From assembly GCA_937969445.1 (NCBI GenBank), contig CALBVZ010000091.1, positions 1-40,157 of the forward strand: a stretch of DNA of 40,157 bases. Direction: 5' to 3'. The DNA comes from an uncultured Octadecabacter sp. (lineage in GTDB: Bacteria; Pseudomonadota; Alphaproteobacteria; Rhodobacterales; Rhodobacteraceae). The notes under the pieces were generated by a model. The model saw only the letters and a list, made by a program, of their open reading frames with translations, did no database searches and was not told where the DNA came from. The translations under genes and the position numbers were made by a program. Below, piece by piece: positions 7,884 through 16,565 of this stretch (position 1 is its first letter; each line of letters starts with the position of its first letter).

Positions 7884-8150
7884 TTAGCGTCCTCGTCCAG
7901 TTGCAATGCGCAGGCCCGCTTGAATGTCTGCCGCACCCGCGGTTGCCCATCGCGCAACAACATGGGTGATTGGCTTATCTGTGCCTTCACGTACTTTTTT
8001 GATGACCTTGTTTGCCAAACGCGGTGTCGCTTGCGCTTCGACGATCATGGTGCTGTCGTCGCCAATCATCACGCTCGAATTCGGGTCGCCCTCAGCTGTG
8101 AGTGCCCAAAGGCCCTCACAGACTTCGTCAAACGTGATTTTCTTTCCTAC
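7884..8150 (-). pseudogene. MBL-fold metallo-hydrolase remnant (N-terminal piece)
   Basis: The minus-strand frame is open from 8150 (after a TAA) to 7884 and reads ITFDEVCEGLWALTAEGDPN, then MIGDDSTMIVEAQATPRLA and TDKPITHVV. This is the start of a metallo-beta-lactamase-fold hydrolase of the AQATP type. No ATG precedes the conserved part; the only start-like codon is GTG 8072, inside the domain. After THVV the expected metal motif (HxHxD) is missing, and the frame runs into an unrelated 20-residue tail. Both the start and the catalytic site are therefore gone. It sits at the 3' side of the homogentisate operon. The rest of 7726-8193 shows no gene. Confidence 0.75.
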
Positions 8151-8193
8151 TTATCCCCTTGGAATGCGAATGCTTTTCCATTTCCTTGATCCT

Positions 8194-9450
8194 TTATGCG
8201 GGGAATTTGACTGCGGGGCGGATCGTGCCTTCGCACGTACCGAACCCGATTTGATAACCGTCGCCCTTGGCGGTACCGCGCAGGGTCAACGTGTCGTTGT
8301 CTTCGATGAATGTGCGGGTTTCGCCGGTATCGAGCGTGAACGGCTCACGCCCTGCCCAGCTGAGTTCCATCAACGATCCGTATTCGGATTTTTCAGGGCC
8401 AGAAATTGTGCCTGAGCCCAATAGATCGCCAGAGTTCATGCCGCACCCGCTGCTGGCGTGGTGGCACAATTGTTCGGCGGCGGAATAGTACATCCGGCTA
8501 TAGTTTGTTTTTGTGAGCGACGTCGCTTTGGCAGCTCCCTTGGGCTGCATCAAAACTTCGAGTTCAATGTCGAACAATCCATCCGTTGTGCTCTCGAGGT
8601 AAGGCAGCAGTTTTTTGTCCCGCGTCGGCGTTGCAGTTCGGAACGGTTCCAGCGCCGCTGTGGTCACAATCCACGGAGAGATCGACGTGCCAAACGCCTT
8701 GCCTTGAAACGGGCCGAGGGGTTGGTATTCCCAACCCTGAATGTCGCGTGCGGACCAATCGTTTAGCAAGACATACCCAAAGATCATTGCGTCCGCCTGA
8801 TCTACGGTGATCGGTGCGCCAAATTCGGAAGATGTGCCGACGATTGCACCCATCTCAAGTTCAATGTCCAACCGCTTTGACGGACCAAAGGACGGCATGT
8901 CTGCGTCTGGCGCTTTGGACTGACCGTTGGGGCGATGAATATCAGTACCGGATACAACTACGGATGACGCGCGTCCGTTATACCCAATTGGGATGTGCAG
9001 CCAGTTGGCAGGCAGGTCGGCGGAGCCGCGCAGGATCGCACCCATGTTTTGCGCGTGTTGCTTGCCTGCATAAAAGTCAGTGTATTCGGCAACCATCAGC
9101 GGCATGTGCAATTGCGCGTCGGAAAGTGGCACAAGGAAAGGTTCAATCGCAGCTTGGTCCGCAGACCCTTCGGCAAGCATCTCTTGCAGGCGTGCGCGCA
9201 GTTTTGCCCAGACGTCAGGCCCCAGATCCATTACGTCGTTCCAGAAAGGCAATTCGAATGCGCCGTCTTCATCCAGCGAGATCAACTCGGCCGTTTCAAG
9301 CGCGGCCATATCAAGGATCATACTACCAATCGCTACGCCGCAACGTGCATCTTCACCATTCAGTGAGAACACGCCGTAAGGAAGATTGTTCAACGGAAAA
9401 GGCGTGTCCGCGGAATTCGCGCTGGTCACCCAGCTTTTCATCAATGTCAT
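8194..9450 (-). CDS. fahA: Fumarylacetoacetase
   Basis: 418 aa, a full length. It has the N-terminal FAH domain (PYGVFSL...CGVAIGS) and the catalytic domain with the metal-binding DIELEMGAIVG segment, a NDWSARDIQ block and the conserved GPFQGKAFGTSISPW segment. It hydrolyses fumarylacetoacetate to fumarate and acetoacetate, the last step of Phe/Tyr catabolism through homogentisate. The start ATG overlaps the end of maiA by 4 bp, so it is the third gene of the hmgA-maiA-fahA operon. No terminator is obvious; a decayed MBL gene lies downstream. Confidence 0.96.
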   Translation of the reverse strand: MTLMKSWVTSANSADTPFPLNNLPYGVFSLNGEDARCGVAIGSMILDMAALETAELISLDEDGAFELPFWNDVMDLGPDVWAKLRARLQEMLAEGSADQAAIEPFLVPLSDAQLHMPLMVAEYTDFYAGKQHAQNMGAILRGSADLPANWLHIPIGYNGRASSVVVSGTDIHRPNGQSKAPDADMPSFGPSKRLDIELEMGAIVGTSSEFGAPITVDQADAMIFGYVLLNDWSARDIQGWEYQPLGPFQGKAFGTSISPWIVTTAALEPFRTATPTRDKKLLPYLESTTDGLFDIELEVLMQPKGAAKATSLTKTNYSRMYYSAAEQLCHHASSGCGMNSGDLLGSGTISGPEKSEYGSLMELSWAGREPFTLDTGETRTFIEDNDTLTLRGTAKGDGYQIGFGTCEGTIRPAVKFPA

Positions 9451-10088
9451 GTGTCTACTTTCGCGTCTGGCTGTTTATCAGGGTGCGCATTGGCAATCGC
9501 CTGAACTTTTAGGCAATGCCGCTCAATGCGCGTGGTTTTGGGGAAGCTCAACAAATCAACACCCCAACGATGGGCGTTATAAACTTGGGCTGTGATACAA
9601 ATATCGGCGATTGTGGGGGCGTCCCCAAAGGCAAAGGCGTCACCGTCGGGCAACATAGCCTCAAGCGCAGTGAACCCCTCGGCCATCCAATGACACATCC
9701 AATCTTTCGCGTGTTCAGGCGTCGCACCGAAAAGCGATTTCAACTGACCGATCAGGCGCAGATTGTTCACAGGATGGATATCCATCGCGACCGTATGCGC
9801 CACAGCCATGACCTGTGCCCTCATCAAAGGGTCTCCCGGGATCAACTGCGGTTCCGGCCACGTTGCGTCGATATATTCTAGGATCGCCATGGATTGCGTC
9901 AGCAAGGTGCCGTCATCTAACACGAGCGTCGGCACACCTTTGCACGCATTCAGTGCGACGTAGTTTGATGCGCGCTGGTCGCCAGCCAGCAAATCAACGG
10001 GCAACGTATCATACGTCAACCCCTTGAGGTTCAGCGCAGCTCGAACGCGGTAAGATGTGGTTGAACGCCAGTATGAATAGAGCTTCAT
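9447..10088 (-). CDS. maiA: Maleylacetoacetate isomerase (zeta-class glutathione transferase)
   Basis: 213 aa with the N-terminal thioredoxin-like domain ([22 protein letters not shown], matching the zeta-GST active-site region) and the helical C-terminal domain ([26 protein letters not shown]). It isomerises maleylacetoacetate to fumarylacetoacetate with glutathione. It overlaps hmgA upstream and fahA downstream by 4 bp each, so the three are translationally coupled. Confidence 0.95.
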   Translation of the reverse strand: MKLYSYWRSTTSYRVRAALNLKGLTYDTLPVDLLAGDQRASNYVALNACKGVPTLVLDDGTLLTQSMAILEYIDATWPEPQLIPGDPLMRAQVMAVAHTVAMDIHPVNNLRLIGQLKSLFGATPEHAKDWMCHWMAEGFTALEAMLPDGDAFAFGDAPTIADICITAQVYNAHRWGVDLLSFPKTTRIERHCLKVQAIANAHPDKQPDAKVDT

Positions 10089-11443
10089 TTCTTACCCGGC
10101 GTTCCGTCGAACTTCTTCTCAAGTGACGTCCAGCAATCGATATAATCGTCCTGCATTGGCGCCTCTTTCGCCGCGAATTCCGTTAGGTGTTGCGGGAAAC
10201 GGGTTTCGAACATGAACGACATCGTCTCATCGAGTTTTTCCGGTTTCAGGTCCGCATTTGACGCCCCCTCAAAGGCTTCTTGGTCGGGGCCGTGTGGGAT
10301 CATCATATTGTGCAAGCTGACTGCGCCGGGTGCAAAGCCGTTCGGCTTGGCGTCGTACTGACCGTAAATATTGCCCATCAACTCGGACATGACGTTCTTG
10401 TGGTACCACGGCGGGCGGAACGTATCTTCCATGGTCATCCAGCGTTCACGGAACAGCACGAAGTCGATATTGGCCGTGCCGGGCACACCTGACGCTGCGG
10501 TCAAAACCGTAAAGATCGACGGATCAGGATGGTCAAACAGGATCGACCCAATAGGGCAGTAATTGCGCATATCGTATTTGACGGGCGCGTAATTGCCGTG
10601 CCACGCGACAACGTCGAGCGGGCTTTGGTCGATCTTGGTTTCATGAAACTGCCCGCACCATTTCATTGTCAAAGTGCTGGGCACTTCGCGGTCTTCATAG
10701 GCCGCAACAGGTGTTTTGAAATCACGGCGGTTAGCCATGCAGTTCGCACCAATCGGGCCACGCCCTGGTAGTTCGAATTTCTGTCCGTAGTTTTCACAAA
10801 CGAACCCGCGTGCAGGCCCTTCTATCACTTCGACGCGGTACACCAAACCACGCGGAAGAATTGCGATCTCTTTGGGTTCCAGATCGATAATGCCCAGCTC
10901 AGTACAGAACCGAAGACGTCCCTCCTGTGGAACGACAAGCAGCTCGGAGTCGGCGGAGTAAAAGTACTCGTCTTTCATGCTCTCCGTGACAAGATAGACA
11001 TGCGACGCCATGCCGACCTGCGTGTTCACATCACCGGCCGTTGTCATGGTGTGCATCCCCGTCAGCCACGTCAGCGGCTTTTCCGCATGGGGCAACGGGT
11101 TCCAGCGGTATTGCCCAAGGCTGGTCACATCATCAATCACATGGGGCGCAGATTTCCAGTATGGCACATCAATGCGTTTATAACGGCCCGAATGCTTAAC
11201 CGATGGACGAATGCGGTAACACCATGTGCGTTCGTTCTGGTGGCTGGGCGCAGTAAACGCCGTTCCCGACAACTGCTCAGCGTACAAACCATAATTGCAT
11301 TTCTGCGGGCTGTTCATGCCTTGCGGCAACGCACCGGGCAACGCCTCGGTTTCGAAATCATTGCCGAACCCCGGCATGTAGCCGTCGGTTGTTCCAGCAG
11401 GCGTCTGCGCCACATTCAATGAGCTCGGCGATGGCTTGGTCAT
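10085..11443 (-). CDS. hmgA: Homogentisate 1,2-dioxygenase
   Basis: 452 aa, full length for the family. The N-terminus shows the characteristic [18 protein letters not shown]-type segment. The C-terminal cupin region carries the His/Glu-rich [13 protein letters not shown] and [12 protein letters not shown] motifs that bind Fe(II). It opens the homogentisate ring to maleylacetoacetate. The start is set by AGGGGG five bases upstream. It is the first gene of the operon and divergent from a MarR regulator, with repeated TGTAACT elements between them. Confidence 0.97.
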   Translation of the reverse strand: MTKPSPSSLNVAQTPAGTTDGYMPGFGNDFETEALPGALPQGMNSPQKCNYGLYAEQLSGTAFTAPSHQNERTWCYRIRPSVKHSGRYKRIDVPYWKSAPHVIDDVTSLGQYRWNPLPHAEKPLTWLTGMHTMTTAGDVNTQVGMASHVYLVTESMKDEYFYSADSELLVVPQEGRLRFCTELGIIDLEPKEIAILPRGLVYRVEVIEGPARGFVCENYGQKFELPGRGPIGANCMANRRDFKTPVAAYEDREVPSTLTMKWCGQFHETKIDQSPLDVVAWHGNYAPVKYDMRNYCPIGSILFDHPDPSIFTVLTAASGVPGTANIDFVLFRERWMTMEDTFRPPWYHKNVMSELMGNIYGQYDAKPNGFAPGAVSLHNMMIPHGPDQEAFEGASNADLKPEKLDETMSFMFETRFPQHLTEFAAKEAPMQDDYIDCWTSLEKKFDGTPGKK

Positions 11444-11483
11444 GAAGACCCCCTTCTAGCAGGTTGGATCGAATCGTTGCACT

Positions 11484-11520
11484 TGTAACTGTTACTTTGG
11501 TATTAGTTGAAAATGTAACT
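11484..11520. promoter_or_regulatory. Candidate operator between hmgA and its MarR regulator
   Basis: TGTAACT occurs at 11484-11490 and 11514-11520, exactly 30 bp apart. The first copy is part of the small palindrome GTAAC-T-GTTAC (11485-11495). The whole lies in the 93-bp gap between divergent hmgA and the MarR gene, where a pathway regulator would bind. Confidence 0.5.
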
Positions 11521-11536
11521 ATCAACGGAAATAGAT

Positions 11537-11992
11537 ATGCTAGACCCAATGGAAACGGGGGAACCTGAAGAATTCGACCTCAAAAACTTCCTCCCCTATC
11601 TTCTGAATATTTCCGGCGAGGTCACAAGCAGCGGATTCCAGACCAGTTACAAAGAAGAATATGGCATGACGCGCACCCAGTGGCGGGTGCTTTTTCATCT
11701 AGGCCGTTATGGCGACATGACCGCACGCGACATCTGCAGCCGCGCACGCACACACAAAACTAAGGTGAGTCGCGCGGTCAGCGCGTTGGAAGGCATGCGG
11801 TTCCTAAAGCGGCAGAAAGATCAAAACGATCGCCGCTTCGAAACTCTGTGCCTGACAACGGATGGCGACAAAGCCTACAAGGCGCTTTGTCGTAAGGCGG
11901 GCCAGTTTGACAGCGAACTGTCGGCAAAATTCACCCCAAAAGAAAACGCAATTCTACGTAGGTGCCTACGTCAGCTGGCGGACTTTGACTAA
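11537..11992 (+). CDS. MarR family transcriptional regulator, probably of the homogentisate operon
   Basis: 151 aa with a MarR winged helix: TSYKEEYGMTRTQWRVLFHL, MTARDICSRARTHKTKVSRAVSALE (recognition helix) and the wing DQNDRRFETLCLT. It is divergent from hmgA, which makes it the likely HmgR-type repressor responding to homogentisate; that is inference from position. ATG 11537 is used; an in-frame ATG at 11549 is also possible. Confidence 0.85.
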   Translation: MLDPMETGEPEEFDLKNFLPYLLNISGEVTSSGFQTSYKEEYGMTRTQWRVLFHLGRYGDMTARDICSRARTHKTKVSRAVSALEGMRFLKRQKDQNDRRFETLCLTTDGDKAYKALCRKAGQFDSELSAKFTPKENAILRRCLRQLADFD

Positions 11993-12167
11993 AAACCCAA
12001 CTTTCAAACCTCAGCAATCAAGCCTGTTGGCGGCACGGGCAGCTAGCCTTTTACGATACCGCTTGCACACCTGCCGTCGAAAATATCCAACGCTTTATGC
12101 GCAAACGCGGCATCACTATTGTGGCAGCGGATGCGGTGGGTGGTCACTGTCTCCGGTTATGTCGCGG

Positions 12168-12870
12168 ATGGCTTTGTCCATGTTCGGTGCGGGCGGTGTC
12201 GTTCCAGCGCACAAATCCTTTGCGCCAATGGTACAGGAAAGCTGCAACCGCAACGGTATCTTTCTGATCACGGATGAGGTTGCCACTGCCTTCGGGCGCA
12301 CGGATGCAGGGTCCGGCGCGCGGCTGTGAGGCATCACGCCCGATATGATGGCAACCGCCAAGGCACTCACAAACGGCTACGTCCCTTTCAAATCCGTTAT
12401 GCTGGGTGAGCGGATGATCGAGGTGTATGAGGAAGACCCATCCGCTAAGATCGGGCATGGCTGCACATATTCTGGCCACCCTGTGTGGGCAGACGCTGCT
12501 CTTGCTTGTTTGGCAGAAACCAAACGCTTGAACGTTGTCGACAACGCAGCAGAATGCGGAACACAACTTTATGAAGGCTGCAAAACTCTGATGGAAAAGC
12601 ACGATATCATCGGTGATATGCGTGGCGGACATGGGTTAATGACGGCCATTGATATGGTCAGCGACCGCGCAACCAAAAAAACCAATCCACGGCGGATCAG
12701 CAGGCACGGGCCAAGAAGTCGCCTATCAAAACGGGGCCATGGTGCGCGTCACTGGCCCTAATTTGATCTTGTCCCCCCTTGATCCTGAGCGAAGCAGAGG
12801 CAAACAAAAACCTGTTCGCCCATGATGCTGCGAAGACGGCGCAAAAGGCAGGAGTAAAGCAGCTAGCGCT
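12168..12870 (+). pseudogene. Decayed class III (PLP) aminotransferase, C-terminal half
   Basis: Translation shows FGAGGVVP and FLITDEVATAFGRT (the PLP-Asp region), then PDMMATAKALTNGYVPF (PLP-Lys region), KIGHGCTYSGHPV, and later EVAYQNGAMVRVTGPNLILSP. Three lesions are visible. A TGA at 12327-12329 stands in frame where family members have Trp (CRLWGI). A frame change is needed at the A7 run 12675-12681, and another at the C6 run 12773-12778. The first half of the enzyme (about 200 residues) is missing; the stretch 11993-12167 upstream has no recognisable gene. The frame after the last shift stays open to 12952, but homology fades by about 12860. Confidence 0.85.
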
Positions 12871-12952
12871 GCCGCACCTGATCCCAGAAGAATTCGTTCT
12901 TGGCGCAGCTTGCATGAAAGATCGGTCTAACAGTCACCCAGCATACTACTAA

Positions 12953-13049
12953 CGTACTCAAGTGCAGGAGTTTCCATACTGCGAGCGCACTTAGCGTGGA
13001 ATTTAGACTTAAGAAATAGGCTCAAGGCCGCTGTTCGATGCACCTACAT
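12953..13049. other. Short intergenic stretch after the decayed aminotransferase
   Basis: No gene or clear signal seen. It lies downstream of both the pseudogene and the DUF1150 gene. Confidence 0.4.
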
Positions 13050-13274
13050 CTAATGCACCGTTACAGGTCGCATGTCATTCTGGCGCGCTAACAGAAACGC
13101 CATCTCGCGTTCCGCAACTAAGGCCAATTGAAGGCCTTCACTGTCATGCACCGCAAACAGTTGTTCACGATCGCCCGCTGCTTGGCGCACATCTTCGGGT
13201 AACCCTGCAACATCAACGGATTTCACGTAAACAACGCGGTCTCCCACATCGGCAAAATTGAATTTCGTATCCAT
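13050..13274 (-). CDS. DUF1150 family small protein
   Basis: 74 aa matching the alphaproteobacterial DUF1150 family, with YVKSVDVAGLP and the FAVHDSEGLQLALVAERE block followed by AFLLARQND. Function unknown. It is usually found directly after an Hsp20 gene, as here: it begins 3 bases after the Hsp20 stop and shares its transcript, so heat-shock control is likely. Confidence 0.9.
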   Translation of the reverse strand: MDTKFNFADVGDRVVYVKSVDVAGLPEDVRQAAGDREQLFAVHDSEGLQLALVAEREMAFLLARQNDMRPVTVH

Positions 13275-13277
13275 AGC

Positions 13278-13691
13278 TTACCCTTTCCTGATGTTGATTT
13301 TCTGAACCACCGAATCCGGCACAGCGCGTGTCAGATCGACGTGAAGTAGCCCGTTTTCCGTAATTGCTTCGCCCACATCGACCCCTTCGGCCAACACAAA
13401 CGACCGCTGAAACTGACGCGCAGCGATCCCGCGGTGCAAAAACACGCGCCCCTCACTGTCGTCACGCTGGCGACCACGGATCACCAATTGGTTGTCCTCA
13501 ACGGTGATCGCCAATTCGTCATCGCCAAACCCCGCCACCGCAAGCGTAATGCGGTAGGACGTCTGCGACGTTTGTTCAATATTATAAGGGGGATAGCTGT
13601 CATTTCCGGACTTGGCAGTGCGTTCCACCAATCGTTCCAGCTCTTCGAACCCTAAAAGGAACGGGTGCGTTCCTAACGTCAATTTTGTCAT
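13278..13691 (-). CDS. Hsp20/alpha-crystallin small heat-shock protein
   Basis: 137 aa. The alpha-crystallin domain spans about residues 35-130 (YNIEQTSQTSYRITLAVAGF, ELAITVEDNQLVIRGRQ, GIAARQFQRSFVL, and the ENGLLHVDL strand). It is an ATP-independent holdase of IbpA type. A sigma-32-like promoter lies 65-93 bp upstream. It is co-transcribed with DUF1150. Confidence 0.95.
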   Translation of the reverse strand: MTKLTLGTHPFLLGFEELERLVERTAKSGNDSYPPYNIEQTSQTSYRITLAVAGFGDDELAITVEDNQLVIRGRQRDDSEGRVFLHRGIAARQFQRSFVLAEGVDVGEAITENGLLHVDLTRAVPDSVVQKINIRKG

Positions 13692-13755
13692 GCGACACGT
13701 CCTTATCTTAAGCGACCGTCAATCGTGCAGCCCCATTATGGCGACCACATCAAAA

Positions 13756-13784
13756 ATATGGGGGCCAATGCGGTATGATGCAAG
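13756..13784 (-). promoter_or_regulatory. Sigma-32-type heat-shock promoter of hsp20
   Basis: On the minus strand, CTTGCAT-N14-CCCCATAT closely fits the RpoH consensus (CTTGAAA, 11-16 bases, CCCCATnT). The spacing predicts a leader of roughly 55 nt. Confidence 0.75.
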
Positions 13785-13874
13785 GTCATGTGGGACGGTT
13801 TTCCTTTGAGAATTCGTGTTTCGCGCTTACATTCCAGTTTCAGACCCTCACAGACCAAACCGATCGGACAGACA

Positions 13875-14093
13875 ATGAACAGCAGCGCGCGTATGGAACA
13901 ACTTGAGGTTTTGCGCGTCCAGCTTGGGGTTTTGCGCCAAGAACACCGCGATCTTGATGACGCTATTCATGCCCTTCAGGAAACCGGCAAGACAGATATG
14001 CTGACGATCAAGCGCCTCAAAAAGCAAAAACTGGGCCTGAAGGATAAGATCGCAGTTCTGGAAGACCGCCTCACGCCAGATATTATCGCCTGA
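13875..14093 (+). CDS. DUF465/YdcH family small coiled-coil protein
   Basis: 72 aa from ATG 13875; the ORF-track start at 13788 would overlap the hsp20 promoter. It is almost wholly helical and charged (LEVLRVQLGVLRQEHRDLDDAIHAL, then the conserved RLKKQKLGLKDKIAVLED end typical of DUF465). Function unknown. It precedes purE, which has its own promoter. Confidence 0.88.
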   Translation: MNSSARMEQLEVLRVQLGVLRQEHRDLDDAIHALQETGKTDMLTIKRLKKQKLGLKDKIAVLEDRLTPDIIA

Positions 14094-14121
14094 TTGCACC
14101 CTGACGTGCGGGCGCTATAAC
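14094..14121 (+). promoter_or_regulatory. Candidate sigma-70 promoter of purE-purK
   Basis: TTGCAC, 16 bases, TATAAC, ending 27 bases before the purE ATG; an AAGG Shine-Dalgarno follows at about 14139. Confidence 0.6.
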
Positions 14122-14148
14122 GGCCCTTAAAGATATAAGGCGACAATC

Positions 14149-14634
14149 ATGACCCCTACCGTTGGCATCATCATGGGCAGCCAGTCCGACTGGCCCACAA
14201 TGCGCGAAGCAGCAACCATTCTGGATGAACTTGGCATCTCATATGAGGCTAAGATCGTATCCGCCCACCGCACACCTGACCGCCTTTGGTCTTACGGCAA
14301 AGAAGCTGCAGGTCGTGGCCTTCAGGTGATAATCGCTGGTGCTGGCGGGGCCGCCCATCTTCCCGGCATGATGGCGTCAAAAACCCGTATTCCTGTGGTC
14401 GGCGTTCCAATCCAAACCAAAGCCCTTTCTGGCGTTGATAGCCTCTATTCCATCGTGCAAATGCCCAAAGGCTTTCCGGTTGCGACCATGGCAATCGGCG
14501 CAGCAGGTGCCGCCAATGCGGGCCTCATGGCCGCTGGTATTGTGGCGTTGCAAGACCCAGACCTCGCCCAACGCCTGGACGCGTGGCGCGACGCCCTCTC
14601 AGCCTCAATTGCGGATGAACCATCTGATGACTAA
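14149..14634 (+). CDS. purE: 5-(carboxyamino)imidazole ribonucleotide mutase
   Basis: 161 aa, class I PurE. Active-site segments are visible: [10 protein letters not shown] (9-15), SAHRTPDR (about 43) and [11 protein letters not shown], plus the [10 protein letters not shown] block. It converts N5-CAIR to CAIR in de novo purine synthesis. It overlaps purK by 8 bp, so the two enzymes are made together. Confidence 0.97.
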   Translation: MTPTVGIIMGSQSDWPTMREAATILDELGISYEAKIVSAHRTPDRLWSYGKEAAGRGLQVIIAGAGGAAHLPGMMASKTRIPVVGVPIQTKALSGVDSLYSIVQMPKGFPVATMAIGAAGAANAGLMAAGIVALQDPDLAQRLDAWRDALSASIADEPSDD

Positions 14635-15700
14635 CCCCCTCAAAACCGGCGCAACCATCGGCATCCTTGGTGGTGGCCAACTGGGCCGCATGTTGTCTGT
14701 CGCTGCGTCCCGCCTTGGCTTCAAAACCTGCATCTTTGAACCCAATGCCGACTGCCCCGCATCCCACGTCGCCCACACGCACATCATGGCCGACTATTCC
14801 GACACTGCCGCGCTGACCAAGTTTGCCAACGCCTGCGATGTCGTGACCTATGAATTCGAAAACATCCCAACCGAAGCACTCGACGTGATCGAGGCCCTTG
14901 CCCCGATCCACCCCAACCGCGAAGCCCTTGCCACGTCGCAAGACCGCTTCCTGGAAAAGAACTTCCTCACCCGCATCGGCCTGACAACCGCGCCCTACGC
15001 CGCTGTCGATACCGCCGAAGGCCTTGAACAAGCAATCGACCAGATCGGTACACCCGCTATCCTGAAAACCCGCCGCTTGGGTTACGACGGCAAAGGTCAA
15101 TCCCGCTTGATGTCGCCCGACGATGCAGACCAAGCCATCACTGACATGGCTGGCGCACAGGCCGTCTATGAAGGCTTTATCGACTTCTCGATTGAGGTTT
15201 CGGTGATCGGCACACGCAGCACCGACGGTGCAATCTCATGCTTTGATCCCGGTGAAAACGTCCATAAAGACGGCATTTTGCACACAACCACCCTGCCCGC
15301 TACATTGACGCCATCCCAGCGCACAGATGCGGTGCTGCTTACAGCCAACATCCTGAACGCATTGGATTACGTCGGCACCATGGGCGTTGAACTTTTCGTC
15401 ACGCCGACCGGATTCATCGTCAACGAAATCGCGCCGCGCGTTCACAACTCCGGTCACTGGACCCAAGAAGCCTGCATCGTGGATCAGTTCGAACAACACA
15501 TCCGCGCCATCGCGGGCTGGCCCTTGGGCGATGGCACCCGCCACTCAAACGCCGTGATGGAAAACCTCATCGGTGACGACGTGGACCGCATCCCCGAGAT
15601 TGCGAAAACCAACACCGCGATCCATCTCTATGGCAAAGCTGACGCCAAAAAGGGTCGTAAAATGGGCCACATCAACACAATCACAGGCCCCGCCACCTAA
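14627..15700 (+). CDS. purK: 5-(carboxyamino)imidazole ribonucleotide synthase
   Basis: 357 aa from ATG 14627 ([22 protein letters not shown]); the ORF-track start at 14435 lies inside purE. It is an ATP-grasp enzyme: N-terminal [15 protein letters not shown], the ATP-binding [11 protein letters not shown] and the metal-ligand segment [17 protein letters not shown]. It makes N5-CAIR from AIR, bicarbonate and ATP, feeding PurE. Confidence 0.97.
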   Translation: MTNPLKTGATIGILGGGQLGRMLSVAASRLGFKTCIFEPNADCPASHVAHTHIMADYSDTAALTKFANACDVVTYEFENIPTEALDVIEALAPIHPNREALATSQDRFLEKNFLTRIGLTTAPYAAVDTAEGLEQAIDQIGTPAILKTRRLGYDGKGQSRLMSPDDADQAITDMAGAQAVYEGFIDFSIEVSVIGTRSTDGAISCFDPGENVHKDGILHTTTLPATLTPSQRTDAVLLTANILNALDYVGTMGVELFVTPTGFIVNEIAPRVHNSGHWTQEACIVDQFEQHIRAIAGWPLGDGTRHSNAVMENLIGDDVDRIPEIAKTNTAIHLYGKADAKKGRKMGHINTITGPAT

Positions 15701-15710
15701 ACGCGCGCCC

Positions 15711-15766
15711 CTTTGCTTTTGTTTCAAAAATATCCCGGGGAGCGCGCAGCGCGGGGCAGCGCCCCT
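15711..15766. repeat. REP-like intergenic palindromic element after purK
   Basis: CTTTTGTTTCAAAAATATCC followed by two adjacent mini-hairpins, CGCG-CAG-CGCG (15743-15753) and GGGGC-AGC-GCCCC (15753-15765). I remember closely similar TTTCAAAAATATCCCGGGG...GGGGCAGCGCCCC sequences scattered between genes in many Rhodobacteraceae. It lies between convergent purK and the hydrolase gene. Confidence 0.6.
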
Positions 15767-15767
15767 C

Positions 15768-16487
15768 TTATTGCAACCCGAACATCACGCCGCTCATGGT
15801 CAGGTCTTGGTCAAACTGCCCATCCGCCAAAAACGCCATCGCTTGGCGCATCACCAACGGATTGTTCATCATAAACGTGTGGGTCACCGGCAACGTCAGA
15901 TGATCGCGCATGCCGTCCAACCGCGTCGATTCCACCGAGACCTTCCCGTCATCAGCACCATCAATCAAACTGGAATAATACGCATTCAACGACCGATTTC
16001 CGGCAATAATACCCAGCTCATGCCCCGGCCACCCGAGGCTTAATGGCTCCCCATCCGTGGCAAGCTGCATGCCTGCCGGCCCATTAATCCACCCAAACGG
16101 CTCTAACTCTCCAAGAATATCAACAAGTTGCGATCCGTCATTTGGCGGCCCCAACATAACAACGCGCCCCATTAGCGTTGGACGCGCGTCGGCAAGGTAC
16201 ACGCGCACCAAAATGCCACCCATCGAATGGGTCACAAAATGCACCCTCCGATTGCCGCAACTTGCCACCGCTTGGGGAACGTTCTGCGCCACCAAGGTTT
16301 GAATATCCGCGCTGGTGGAGGGGTAGCCGTTGTTGACGACCATGTAGCCCTCAAGCTCCAACAACTCCTCAAGCGCAAGAAACGATGTCTCTGTGCGTGC
16401 CAACCCGTGCAGCAACACAACACAATCCTCAGCCACCGCCGCAAGCGGGGCGAAAACGAGCCAGAGCGTGATAAATAATCTTTTCAT
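15768..16487 (-). CDS. Secreted alpha/beta-hydrolase (lipase-like)
   Basis: 239 aa from the ATG at 16487. The ORF-track start at 16889 is rejected because it runs through the Nudix gene and lacks a signal peptide at its front. The N-terminus [21 protein letters not shown] is a good signal peptide. The oxyanion region is [14 protein letters not shown] and the nucleophile elbow VTHSMGG; an Asp (DGADDGKVS) and a His ([11 protein letters not shown]) complete a plausible triad. It resembles permease-adjacent or EstA-like triacylglycerol lipases with the PGAP1-like fold. The substrate is unknown. It is divergent from the Nudix gene. Confidence 0.88.
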   Translation of the reverse strand: MKRLFITLWLVFAPLAAVAEDCVVLLHGLARTETSFLALEELLELEGYMVVNNGYPSTSADIQTLVAQNVPQAVASCGNRRVHFVTHSMGGILVRVYLADARPTLMGRVVMLGPPNDGSQLVDILGELEPFGWINGPAGMQLATDGEPLSLGWPGHELGIIAGNRSLNAYYSSLIDGADDGKVSVESTRLDGMRDHLTLPVTHTFMMNNPLVMRQAMAFLADGQFDQDLTMSGVMFGLQ

Positions 16488-16513
16488 ATCCCCAACATAG
16501 GCGATCTCACAGG

Positions 16514-16560
16514 ATTGATAAGGTCTAGCTTGCCTGACCTTATCAATACAGGCCAAGCTA
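16514..16560. promoter_or_regulatory. Two interleaved inverted repeats in the hydrolase/Nudix gap
   Basis: Arm A ATTGATAAGGT (16514-16524) pairs perfectly with A' ACCTTATCAAT (16537-16547). Arm B TAGCTTGCCTG (16526-16536) pairs with B' CAGGCCAAGCTA (16549-16560) with one bulged C. The order is A-B-A'-B' with 0-1 base between arms, so each hairpin's 12-base loop is made of an arm of the other, and both full stems cannot form together. It ends 5 bases before the Nudix ATG. Confidence 0.7.
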
Positions 16561-16565
16561 CGCCC

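Noticed and set aside
8814-9512. 232-aa ORF opposite fahA
   Set aside because: Arg/Ser/Cys-rich antisense shadow.
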